The position numbers and the translations under genes are program-made. From HdN1 sp964473645 (GTDB lineage Bacteria; Pseudomonadota; Gammaproteobacteria; Pseudomonadales; Ketobacteraceae): a stretch of DNA of 64,000 nt. The notes beneath the pieces are model-generated. The model made no database searches, was not told where the DNA came from, and saw only the letters and a list, made by a program, of their open reading frames with translations. Positions 8,746 through 16,682 of the stretch are shown here, one piece after another; positions within the stretch are counted from its first letter, which is position 1; each line of letters begins with the position of its first letter. The stretch spans positions 1-64,000 of the forward strand of contig CAYYPW010000019.1 in NCBI GenBank assembly GCA_964473645.1. Direction: 5' to 3'.

Positions 8746-10101
8746 ATGAAAATTCAATGTCTAGGCGCAGCCGGAACCGTAACCGGTTCGCGATTTCTGC
8801 TGACCACCGAAAAAGCCCGCGTACTGATCGATTGCGGCTTGTTTCAAGGCTATAAAACCTTGCGTGAGAAAAATCGTGCGCCCTTGCCTTTCAATGCAGC
8901 CGAGCTGGATGCCATCGTGCTGACCCATGCACATTTGGATCACAGCGGATATTTACCGGTGCTCTGCCAGAAGGGATTTATCGGCCCGGTGTATTGCCAT
9001 CCCGCCACCCAAGCGCTATGCGGTATTCTGTTGCCAGACAGCGGTCACATCCAGGAAGAGGATGCACGCTACGCCAATGAACATAAGACATCCAAACATC
9101 AGCCCGCGCTCCCCCTCTATGACCGAAAACAGGCCGTCGCCGCCCTGAAATCCTTGACGCCGCACGACTACTTTGACCCCATTGAAATTGGTGACTTGCG
9201 CTTACATCTCCATCCGGTGGGACATATTCTCGGCGCATCAGCCGTCGTCATCGAGCACAAGGGTAAGCGTGTTATCTTCTCGGGCGACGTGGGGCGGCCT
9301 GACGATATTCTCATGAATCCGCCAGAACCGTTACCCGAGTGTGATGCGCTGTTTCTCGAATCCACCTATGGCAATCGTCGCCATGAATCCACCTCGCCCT
9401 GGGATACGCTCGCCGACATCGTCAACCAAACGGCGAACCTGGGGGGCGTCGTCAGCATACCCTGTTTCGCCGTGGGCCGCGCGCAAACCTTGCAGCATAT
9501 GCTGGACTCGCTCATGGCCCAGCGGCGTATTCCCGATATGCCCGTTTTTCTCGACAGCCCGATGGCAATTGATGCGTCGCATATCTACTGTCGATTTAGA
9601 AGTTTCCACCGCCTCGACGAAGCGCAATGCCATGCCATGTGCCGACGGACCCGGTATTTAACCAGTGTAGAAGATTCCAAATCGCTCAATGAAATCACCT
9701 ATCCCCATATCATTCTGGCGGGATCTGGCATGATCACCGGCGGACGTATTCTCCACCACTTAAAGCGCCTGATCGGAAATCATCGCAATAGCGTGGTGCT
9801 GGCAGGTTATCAAGCGGGTGGTACACGCGGGGCCCGTCTTGCTGCAGGGGAAACCGCACTGAAAATCCATAACAGTTACTATGAGGTGCGGGCACGCGTG
9901 TACTCTCTGAACGGTTTATCCGGGCATGCGGATTATGCCGAGATCATTGATTGGCTTAAAAAGACGCCGATACTTCCCGGACGTGTTTTTCTCGTGCACG
10001 GAGAACCGGAGGCGGCGGATCAGATGCGCATTCACCTGCGGGAGCAGTTGGACATCGATGCTCATGTGGCTGAGATGGGTGAAACGATTTCTCCGTTCTG
10101 A
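8746..10101 (+). CDS. Beta-CASP metallo-beta-lactamase-fold hydrolase (RNase J/CPSF73-like)
   Basis: 451 residues, the normal length for bacterial YSH1/CPSF-like beta-CASP hydrolases. All core motifs are seen in order: THAHLDHSG (motif 2), HPVGHILGAS (motif 3), SGDVGR (motif 4), ESTYGNR, then beta-CASP elements (CFAVGRAQTLQ, FLDSPMAI, LAGSGMITGGRILHHL) and the C-terminal RNA-specificity part (LSGHADYAE, LVHGEPEA). Known members are Zn-dependent endo- or exonucleases acting on RNA; activity here is inferred from intact motifs. It is followed 11 bp later by a PRPP-synthetase homologue and then a nuclease-like gene, an unusual trio within metal-resistance DNA. Confidence 0.88.
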   Translation: MKIQCLGAAGTVTGSRFLLTTEKARVLIDCGLFQGYKTLREKNRAPLPFNAAELDAIVLTHAHLDHSGYLPVLCQKGFIGPVYCHPATQALCGILLPDSGHIQEEDARYANEHKTSKHQPALPLYDRKQAVAALKSLTPHDYFDPIEIGDLRLHLHPVGHILGASAVVIEHKGKRVIFSGDVGRPDDILMNPPEPLPECDALFLESTYGNRRHESTSPWDTLADIVNQTANLGGVVSIPCFAVGRAQTLQHMLDSLMAQRRIPDMPVFLDSPMAIDASHIYCRFRSFHRLDEAQCHAMCRRTRYLTSVEDSKSLNEITYPHIILAGSGMITGGRILHHLKRLIGNHRNSVVLAGYQAGGTRGARLAAGETALKIHNSYYEVRARVYSLNGLSGHADYAEIIDWLKKTPILPGRVFLVHGEPEAADQMRIHLREQLDIDAHVAEMGETISPF

Positions 10102-10112
10102 TAGGGGTTGCT

Positions 10113-11006
10113 ATGAATACTGATTTGGTTTTTAACCATCTGGCGGATGCAACGTTACACCGCCAATTAACCGGCGCATTAGGTGCCAAAGCGCAAACGA
10201 TCGTGCATCATATTTTCCCTGACGGAGAATCCTACTTTCGTTGCGAGACACCGATAACCGGCGCCTCTGTTGCCATCCTCGCTAATTTGTCGCACCCCGA
10301 CAATCACACCTTGTCGTTGCTACTGTTTGCGCAAACCTTGCGGGATCTTGGTGCGGGCTCTATTGGGCTAATCGCCCCCTATTTACCCTACATGCGCCAG
10401 GATACGCGATTCCAAGCGGGGGAAGGCATCACATCACGCTATTTCGCCAACATCATCGGCCAGCATTTTGATTGGTTGGTGACGATAGACCCGCATCTGC
10501 ACCGTTATCATGCTCTTGGTGAGATCTACACTATTCCGACGGTTGCTGCCCATGCGACCGGGCTAATTGCGGACTATATCTCCCAGCATATCGAACACCC
10601 AGTGCTGATCGGTCCTGACAGTGAAAGCGAACAATGGGTCGCGACTGTCGCCACCCTTGCGCGCGCGCCTTACACCGTGCTGCAAAAAACACGTCATGGC
10701 GATAACGATGTGGAGGTCAGTGTGCCTCATATTGACCGTTGGGCGCGTCACACGCCTGTATTGGTCGATGATATTATTTCCTCCGGCCATACCATGCTCG
10801 AAACCTTGACACATTTAAAGCGCTTGTCATTTGCGCCAGCCGTCTGTATCGGGGTGCATGGCTTATTTTCCAATAATGTTTTTCCGATTTTGCAGATTGC
10901 CGCCGATAAAGTCATTACCACCAACACCATTCCTCACCCCTCCAATCAAATCGACATCACCCCTGTACTTGCGCAAGCCATTCGAGAACTGCACAATGGC
11001 CACTGA
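10113..11006 (+). CDS. Ribose-phosphate pyrophosphokinase (PRPP synthetase) homologue
   Basis: 297 residues, slightly shorter than housekeeping Prs (about 315). Two Rossmann-like halves are visible: FPDGESYFRCETPITGASV and LSHPDNHTLSLLLFAQTLRD, APYLPYMRQDTRF, VTIDPHLHRYHALG (divalent-metal/ATP site region) and the PRPP-binding loop VLVDDIISSGHTM. Canonical enzymes make PRPP from ribose 5-phosphate and ATP. The divergence and location suggest an accessory paralogue rather than the essential prs. Homologues adjacent to beta-CASP proteins could supply or recycle phosphoribosyl compounds, but that link is inference. Operonic with the genes on both sides. Confidence 0.82.
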   Translation: MNTDLVFNHLADATLHRQLTGALGAKAQTIVHHIFPDGESYFRCETPITGASVAILANLSHPDNHTLSLLLFAQTLRDLGAGSIGLIAPYLPYMRQDTRFQAGEGITSRYFANIIGQHFDWLVTIDPHLHRYHALGEIYTIPTVAAHATGLIADYISQHIEHPVLIGPDSESEQWVATVATLARAPYTVLQKTRHGDNDVEVSVPHIDRWARHTPVLVDDIISSGHTMLETLTHLKRLSFAPAVCIGVHGLFSNNVFPILQIAADKVITTNTIPHPSNQIDITPVLAQAIRELHNGH

Positions 11007-11042
11007 CTTCCTCTCCACTGTTTTTGACGCCACACGGTTGAC

Positions 11043-12317
11043 ATGTCCGCCCCCATTGACGAATTGATCCTACGCTGGAAAGAAGATCCCCACGGCACCT
11101 ACCAGACCTGGTTTCTTTGGGAGGAGCGGCTCAAGAACTTTCGCTCGATTCGCCGTGGCTTGCAGGTGGTCGTCAGCGAAATCGAGGCCGGAAAATTCGG
11201 TAATCGCTATCAAGGGTCGTCCCTGCAAACCGTAGTGGGTTCTATTGCAGAGCAACGCCAACTGTTCAAAGGCGCCGATCACGCCTTTCTCTGGAAACCC
11301 AAGTTGCGAATACCCGATATTTATGAAAATGCGGCCAATCAACTGGCGTTCGCACGTTTTCTGAATACCTGTGCCTGTTGCAATCAGGAGGCGGCCTTGA
11401 TTACGGCGGTTCATCAGCTCGATCAGCATGCCATCAAAGGCTTGGGGCCAGCGGTTGCCAATCTGCTTTATTTTCTGCATCCCACGCTAATCCCGCCCTT
11501 TAATACCGCTATCGTGAAGGGCTATAATGCCCTCACGGGGGCCAATGTCAAACTCGGGCGGTGGACAGAGTTTTTAGCCATGCGTCAGGGTATCTTAGCG
11601 CTCAATGAGCAGTACTCCCGACATTTCTCCAATGATTTGGGTTGCATCGGCGGATTGCTTTTCGATATCGGCGCCGAACGATACAGCGCGCCGCCACGCG
11701 CAGATGACGCCGATCACCTCGAACGTTGGCGAAAGGATTTGGCGCAGGTGCGAGAGGAGTCCTCCCGCTTTGCCAAGCAGCTTAACGCCGCGCAAGTCTC
11801 CGATCATACCCACACCGAAATCCAAGGCTGGTTGCGCGATTTGGGTTTCGCACTGGGTTTCCAGGTGTGGATCGCCAATAATGATCGCAACCGTGCCTTT
11901 GGTAACGGCCGTCTTGGTGATGCCTGCCTCGCTAAATTACCTACATGGCTGGAAGCATCCAACGCGGTGGACAGCATCCGCTTGATCGACGTTTTATGGC
12001 TGGATGCGGGCGGTGAACGGGTCGAAGCGTCCTTTGAGGTGGAACACAGCACCAGCATCTATTCCGGTATCGTGCGCATGCTCGATTTGGCCTTAGGCTT
12101 GCCGGAAAGAGCTACTTCGCATTTTTTTCTGGTGGCACCGGATGATCGGGAAGACGAGGTACGGGCACAGATCAACAGGCCCGCGTTTAGCCAAATTGGC
12201 CAACTGGATTTACGCTACCTGCCCTACAGTGAACTTCGTCAACACCGGGAGGCCATGGCGAAATTCGGTTCGGGATTGAAGCCGTTGGAGGCGATCGCGC
12301 GGCGCCTGTCGCGTTGA
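11043..12317 (+). CDS. Predicted nuclease-like protein (HhH-like core, PD-(D/E)XK-like C-terminus), function unknown
   Basis: 424 residues, no family recognised with certainty. Around residues 130-165 a helix-hairpin-helix-like segment is seen (AIKGLGPAVANLLYFLHPTL). A C-terminal alpha/beta region contains RLIDVLWLD, ASFEVEHSTSIYSGIVRMLD and HFFLVAPDDR. The spaced Asp and E-x-E acidic residues resemble the active site of restriction-endonuclease-fold enzymes, with Glu in place of Lys. A coiled-coil-like middle (WRKDLAQVREESSRFAKQL, about residues 230-248) precedes it. It follows the PRPP-synthetase homologue by 36 bp and ends just before the convergent gene at 12330. A DNA- or RNA-cleaving role is inference. 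Confidence 0.6.
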   Translation: MSAPIDELILRWKEDPHGTYQTWFLWEERLKNFRSIRRGLQVVVSEIEAGKFGNRYQGSSLQTVVGSIAEQRQLFKGADHAFLWKPKLRIPDIYENAANQLAFARFLNTCACCNQEAALITAVHQLDQHAIKGLGPAVANLLYFLHPTLIPPFNTAIVKGYNALTGANVKLGRWTEFLAMRQGILALNEQYSRHFSNDLGCIGGLLFDIGAERYSAPPRADDADHLERWRKDLAQVREESSRFAKQLNAAQVSDHTHTEIQGWLRDLGFALGFQVWIANNDRNRAFGNGRLGDACLAKLPTWLEASNAVDSIRLIDVLWLDAGGERVEASFEVEHSTSIYSGIVRMLDLALGLPERATSHFFLVAPDDREDEVRAQINRPAFSQIGQLDLRYLPYSELRQHREAMAKFGSGLKPLEAIARRLSR

Positions 12318-12329
12318 TATGCATTCAAT

Positions 12330-12800
12330 TTATTGGTATTTATCCCGTACAAAATAAGTCAATCTGATCGTGTCACCGGGGTTTGGGAGTCTTGGCAGGT
12401 CGATGCGGAAATGCCAACCCAGGCGACGATTTTTGTACGCGCGAAAGGTGCCGACATAGTGCGATAACGCTGTAAAATACACGCTTTTTTCATGAACGAA
12501 CGCCAACGCTACATAGCCGCCCTCCCCCCTGAATCCGCGTTTTCGTTTGATGCGGCCTGAAATGTAGGCGTTTTTGTCTTCGTCCTCGTAGACGTGCACG
12601 AAAACAAATTCAGCGCCGCTATTATCCTGTACGATAAGTTGAAATGGCCAACGATCTATCGTCTTCACTTCTTTGTAAGTGAGAACGTCAGAATCTTCAA
12701 CGGTGGGAATTTCTTGCGCGCTTGTGTGATGGTTAGCGAAAATGCCGAGCGCAAGAAGCGCTAACCAAAGCGATACATTTAATGAACAGGTTGCGCGCAT
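12330..12800 (-). CDS. Secreted protein of unknown function
   Basis: 156 residues from ATG 12800, chosen for its AGGAG ribosome-binding site and because it opens a signal peptide (ATCSLNVSLWLALLALGIF, cleavage near TSAQE); an upstream in-frame ATG at 12863 has neither. The mature domain is beta-rich (FQLIVQDNSGAEFVFVHVYE, GGYVALAFVHEKSVYFTAL, GDTIRLTYFVRDK) with many basic residues. It has no cysteines or metal clusters. No family recognised. It converges with the nuclease-like gene; the start lies 152 bp from the TTACA box at 12952. Confidence 0.6.
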   Translation of the reverse strand: MRATCSLNVSLWLALLALGIFANHHTSAQEIPTVEDSDVLTYKEVKTIDRWPFQLIVQDNSGAEFVFVHVYEDEDKNAYISGRIKRKRGFRGEGGYVALAFVHEKSVYFTALSHYVGTFRAYKNRRLGWHFRIDLPRLPNPGDTIRLTYFVRDKYQ

Positions 12801-12951
12801 AACCGCTCCTGCTGTGAATGCCTTGCCATTTGCATAAGCATTCCGAGAATGATTGATCAACATACTAAAACATCAGGGATCGCAAGGTGGCGATACCAAA
12901 AATCGTTTTACATCACCGTTGAATCTACGATTTTCCTCTTAGAAATTCACG

Positions 12952-12965
12952 TTACATTGTTGTAA
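12952..12965. promoter_or_regulatory. TTACA-TTGT-TGTAA operator-like palindrome
   Basis: Half-sites TTACA and TGTAA separated by 4 bp, with flanks (ATTCACG before, TGTTTGG after) nearly identical to the copy at 6600. It lies between the minus-strand gene starting at 12800 and the plus-strand cus cluster beginning at 13401. It may control either side. Confidence 0.5.
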
Positions 12966-13400
12966 TGTTTGGTTGTGCCGAACTTGTTTTGATTCACATC
13001 AGCCATAGCCATTTGACACTGCCACTCGGGAGGTTCATCGTGCGGGGTACACTTGGATCTGACGCCCACGGGTTATTGCCTACTTGGCTGCTTACGCCGG
13101 GCTGTCCCGCGAGTGTTGCCCAAGGAGTTACTGAAGCGCGAACTCTAATAAGTGCGATCAAGCCCCTTCAATTGCGTGTTTGAGTCAGAATCTGTGACTG
13201 GAAGAACATCCCGTATTAGAAACAGAATATTTCACGGCCAGTAAAAGAGAAAAAAAGTAAGCCGTCATGGCGGAATTCATGGGGGCACATCAACGAAAAA
13301 CACTATGAGGACAAATGAGGACAACACTGCTTCTGGTAGCGTGTTAAAGTTGGTACTATAATTCACGAGTCACCCGGCAACTCAATAAGACCGATATCTG
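12966..13400. other. Non-coding leader region before the second cus cluster
   Basis: About 435 bp with no convincing gene; a 72-codon open frame at 12965-13183 lacks a ribosome-binding site and any recognisable feature. A candidate sigma-70 -10 element TATAAT at 13357-13362 sits about 40 bp before the gene at 13401. Confidence 0.4.
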
Positions 13401-13784
13401 ATGCGCTATTACTTTCGCCTTGCTTTAGTCGCCTTGCTGACGTTGACGCTTCCGCTGTCAGCGTTCGCCGATGTCGGCGTGGCGAAGCGCTGCTTCATGA
13501 ACGTCGATGATATGGCCCCGTCGATAACTCAAGGTTTGATCAAAGCTAAAGGCGTGATCAAAGACTGTTGCGACCCCGTCAAAGCGGCTAAGTCCGTAAC
13601 GAAAAAGGATATCTGCAAGACTGGCCAGGAATGCAACGCCTCCCCGAGTTGCTCTCCCGCCCCTGCTGCGGCGTTAGCGCCAACCCTATTTGCGCCCGCG
13701 TATATTGTCGTGCGCTGGCAAGCCCCCGCCATTTCCTCCCATCTGCTCGATTCCTTGTGGCGCCCGCCACGTTCTCACTCCTGA
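13401..13784 (+). CDS. Small Cys-rich secreted protein heading the second cus operon
   Basis: 127 residues with a clear signal peptide (YYFRLALVALLTLTLPLSAF, cleavage after ADV-like AFA). The mature part has clustered cysteines (KRCFMNVDDM, KDCCDPVKAA, DICKTGQEC, SPSCSPAP) and a Pro/Ala-rich hydrophobic tail. Small Cys-rich leaders such as CzcI or CopL types precede RND metal efflux genes; this one fits by position but I do not assign it to a named family. Likely periplasmic metal binding or modulation, inferred. Confidence 0.65.
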   Translation: MRYYFRLALVALLTLTLPLSAFADVGVAKRCFMNVDDMAPSITQGLIKAKGVIKDCCDPVKAAKSVTKKDICKTGQECNASPSCSPAPAAALAPTLFAPAYIVVRWQAPAISSHLLDSLWRPPRSHS

Positions 13785-13899
13785 CGTCTCCTTCCCAAAA
13801 TAGTCACGCGATTTGAACTGAGGCCTCGTGGAGTTCGCTGAACCCTGCGCTGTGTCTGGTTTTTCATCGCACAGATTCGATCTTTGTCAGGAGTTGGTT

Positions 13900-15138
13900 G
13901 TGTTTCCATCTCGAATTTTTGGGCTGGCCCTCGCCTGGGGGCTGGCTAACCTTGCGCAGGCGGCGCCGTTAACGTTTTCCGCCGCGCTGGACCTTGCCGA
14001 ACAGCATGCCCCTAACCTGGCCGCACAGGCGTCCCGCGTGGCCGCGTCGCGTGCGGCTGCGCTTCCCGCCGATGAACTGCCCGATCCCCAGGCGTTTGTC
14101 GGCATCGATAATTTTCCCATCTCGGGGCCCGACAACGGCAGTCTCACTGCCGATTTCATGACCATGCAAAAGCTGGGCGTGATGCAGGATATTCCCAACG
14201 CTTCCAAACGCCGCGCGCGCCAACAGGCAGCGCAGGCGTTGACGGACCGGGATAACGTCCAGCTTCAGCTGGAGCGTCTGCATGTACGGCGGGAAACGGC
14301 CGGTGCCTGGATAGAACGCTATTACGTGGAAAAGCGTTTCGCCCTGCTCGACGAATTGGAGCAGGAGAACCGGCTGTTTGAGGACACCATCAAAGCCCAA
14401 GTCGCCGCTGGCAAAGCCATGCCCGCCGACGCACTCACACCACGTCAGGAAATGATCGAGATCGAGGATCGCCGCGACGAATTGCGACGGCAGCAAGCCG
14501 ACGCCATCGCGCGTCTGCGCCGCTGGTTGGGCGAGGCTGCCAATGCGGCGCTAGCCGGTGACGCACCTGCTGTCGTCCTTGATCCCGCACGCATCAAGCA
14601 ACATTTGCGCGTTCATCCTGAGGTTGCCGTCTTCGACTCCATGCGCCGCATGGCCGACGCCGAACTGCAAGAGGCCAAAGCCGGCAAACGCCCTGACTGG
14701 GGCGTGGAGTTCGCCTATGCACGACGCGGAGAGGCGTTTGGCGACATGGTTTCGCTGCAATTGAACGTGGATTTACCGCTTTTTACTGCACAACGCCAGG
14801 AACCTAACATCAATGCCAAACGCCACGAGCTAGATCGCGTGGATGCGGAACAACAGGCCATGGCCCGCATGCACTGGTCCAAACTCGACAGGCAGCTTGC
14901 CGAACATACGATGCTGGCGCGCCAACTGAACCGTTTGCGCAGCCAAGGTATTCCGTTAGCACGCGAAAAGATGGCGTTGCAATTGGCTGCGTATCGTGCC
15001 GGCTCGGGCACTTTAAACGCGGTACTGGAATCCCGGCGCGACTGGATCGATCAACGCTTGAAAGCGATCAAACTCGAAGGCAAACACCACGCGGTGGCTG
15101 CACAGTTACAGATTTTCTATGGAGAAGAATTACCGTGA
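13900..15138 (+). CDS. TolC-family outer-membrane efflux channel of the second Cus system
   Basis: 412 residues from GTG 13900, supported by a CAGGAG site and by opening the signal peptide (FPSRIFGLALAWGLANLAQA). Reading from the GTG at 13828 would put 24 unlikely residues before it. OEP repeats are visible (FSAALDLAEQHAPNLAAQAS; later HPEVAVFDSMRRMADAELQE). A beta-strand/loop (DPQAFVGIDNFPISGPDNGS) follows the first helix. Shorter than the channel at 4591 and without its acidic Met insertion. The stop overlaps the adaptor start as GTGA. Confidence 0.88.
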   Translation: MFPSRIFGLALAWGLANLAQAAPLTFSAALDLAEQHAPNLAAQASRVAASRAAALPADELPDPQAFVGIDNFPISGPDNGSLTADFMTMQKLGVMQDIPNASKRRARQQAAQALTDRDNVQLQLERLHVRRETAGAWIERYYVEKRFALLDELEQENRLFEDTIKAQVAAGKAMPADALTPRQEMIEIEDRRDELRRQQADAIARLRRWLGEAANAALAGDAPAVVLDPARIKQHLRVHPEVAVFDSMRRMADAELQEAKAGKRPDWGVEFAYARRGEAFGDMVSLQLNVDLPLFTAQRQEPNINAKRHELDRVDAEQQAMARMHWSKLDRQLAEHTMLARQLNRLRSQGIPLAREKMALQLAAYRAGSGTLNAVLESRRDWIDQRLKAIKLEGKHHAVAAQLQIFYGEELP

Positions 15139-16682
15139 GTACGACAAAAACCTTGTTCTTATGCGCCGTAGTCGCTGCGGCGAGTGCAGCCCTGGGCTTC
15201 TGGTCAGCGCACCGACATGACATGGCGCAAATGCCATCCATGACCATGGAGGTTACTGCGGACACGCCAGTCACCGCTGACGCGGAGAAAAAAGTGCTGT
15301 ATTGGTACGACCCCATGGTGCCCAACCAACATTTTGACGAACCGGGCAAATCCCCTTTCATGGACATGGAGCTGGTACCGAAATATGCGGATGAAGTCGA
15401 CACCGCCGGTGTAAAAATAGACCCTGGCGTGCAACAAAACCTGGCCCTACGCCGCGCGGTGGTCGAACGCATGGTGTTATCTCAGTCCATGGAGGCGGTC
15501 GGTTCACTCATGTTCAACGAGCGTAATATTGCTATCGTGCAGACCCGAAGCAATGGCTTCGTGGAGCGCGTCTATGCCCACGCGCAGGGCGATGTGGTGA
15601 CGAAAAACGAACCCTTGGCGGATCTGTTAATTCCTGATTGGGCGGGTGCGCAATTGGAATATCTGGCACTGCGCAATAACGGCACACCTGAGTTGCTGGA
15701 TGCCTCGCGCCAACGCCTGCAATTGCTGGGCATGCCGGATGAATTGATCCGCAAAGTGGAACGCTCGGGGAAGCCGCACACGATTGTTACAATAACGAGT
15801 CCTATTGACGGCATGATACAGACACTGGACGTGCGTACCGGCATGTCCATCGGGATGGGGATGACGCTCGCCCAGATTGTCGGCATCGACCCCGTGTGGC
15901 TGGAGATCGCCGTGCCGGAATCGCAGGCCGCGTCCGTAAAAACGGGGCAAACGCTGGAGGCGCGTTTTAGCGCCTATCCCGGCGATAAATTTGCTGGCCG
16001 TGTGATCACTGTGTTGCCGGAAACCAATGCCGATACGCGCACGTTGAAAGTGCGTGCCGAATTTCCCAATCCCGATCGTCGTTTGCGGCCGGGCATGTTT
16101 GCGCAAGCCCGTATCGAAACGGCTAACGATGAGGCGCTTTTATGGGTTCCCACGGAAGCCGTTATCCGCACCGGCAAACGCGATGTGGTGATCGTGGACA
16201 AAGGCGAAGGTACGTTCCTTCCCGTGGAAGTGGAAATTGGGCCGGAATCCTCGGGGAAAACTGTAATCCTGAGGGGGCTGGATGAGGGGCAGACCATCGT
16301 CGCGTCGGGCCAGTTCCTCATTGACTCGGAAGCCAGTTTGATGGGCGTTTTGGCAAAGCTGGATGCACCGAGCGATCAAAAAGCCTCTCCTGCTGAGGAC
16401 GTGGAGGAGACTGGTGATATGAAAGACACTTCCAACATGGAAAACCCTGCGGAATTGCATCGTGGCAAAGCGACGGTCAAGTCGATTGCAGGCAATACGA
16501 TCACTTTAAGTCACGGCCCGATTCCCTCGCTGGATTGGGGCCCGATGACCATGCCTTTTACCCTCCCCAATCCGGCACAGGTGGAGTCACTTAAACCAGG
16601 GGATCACGTCACGTTCGCCTTCACCACGCGTAACGGCGAATTTGAGATTCAAACCATTGAAAAAGCGGGAGCGACGCCATGA
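15135..16682 (+). CDS. cusB: CusB-like adaptor with N-terminal metal-binding motif and fused C-terminal CusF domain
   Basis: 515 residues, longer than E. coli CusB (about 407). Order of parts: signal/anchor segment (LFLCAVVAAASAALGFW); Met-rich linker (MAQMPSMTMEV); a heavy-metal-binding motif (YWYDPMVPNQHF ... KSPFMDMELVPKY, about residues 55-83); adaptor core with lipoyl-like and beta-barrel parts; acidic Met linker (about 420-440); and a CusF-type domain (about 443-513) with the Cu-site pattern SHGP, LDW and MTM that matches His/Trp/Met/Met of CusF. This fuses chaperone and adaptor, so copper could be handed over within one chain. GTG start overlaps the channel stop, and the stop overlaps the pump start by ATGA. 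Confidence 0.93.
   Translation: MSTTKTLFLCAVVAAASAALGFWSAHRHDMAQMPSMTMEVTADTPVTADAEKKVLYWYDPMVPNQHFDEPGKSPFMDMELVPKYADEVDTAGVKIDPGVQQNLALRRAVVERMVLSQSMEAVGSLMFNERNIAIVQTRSNGFVERVYAHAQGDVVTKNEPLADLLIPDWAGAQLEYLALRNNGTPELLDASRQRLQLLGMPDELIRKVERSGKPHTIVTITSPIDGMIQTLDVRTGMSIGMGMTLAQIVGIDPVWLEIAVPESQAASVKTGQTLEARFSAYPGDKFAGRVITVLPETNADTRTLKVRAEFPNPDRRLRPGMFAQARIETANDEALLWVPTEAVIRTGKRDVVIVDKGEGTFLPVEVEIGPESSGKTVILRGLDEGQTIVASGQFLIDSEASLMGVLAKLDAPSDQKASPAEDVEETGDMKDTSNMENPAELHRGKATVKSIAGNTITLSHGPIPSLDWGPMTMPFTLPNPAQVESLKPGDHVTFAFTTRNGEFEIQTIEKAGATP

Noticed and set aside
12965..13183. 72-codon open frame after the TTACA box
   Set aside because: No ribosome-binding site, no recognisable domain and odd composition; treated as non-coding.
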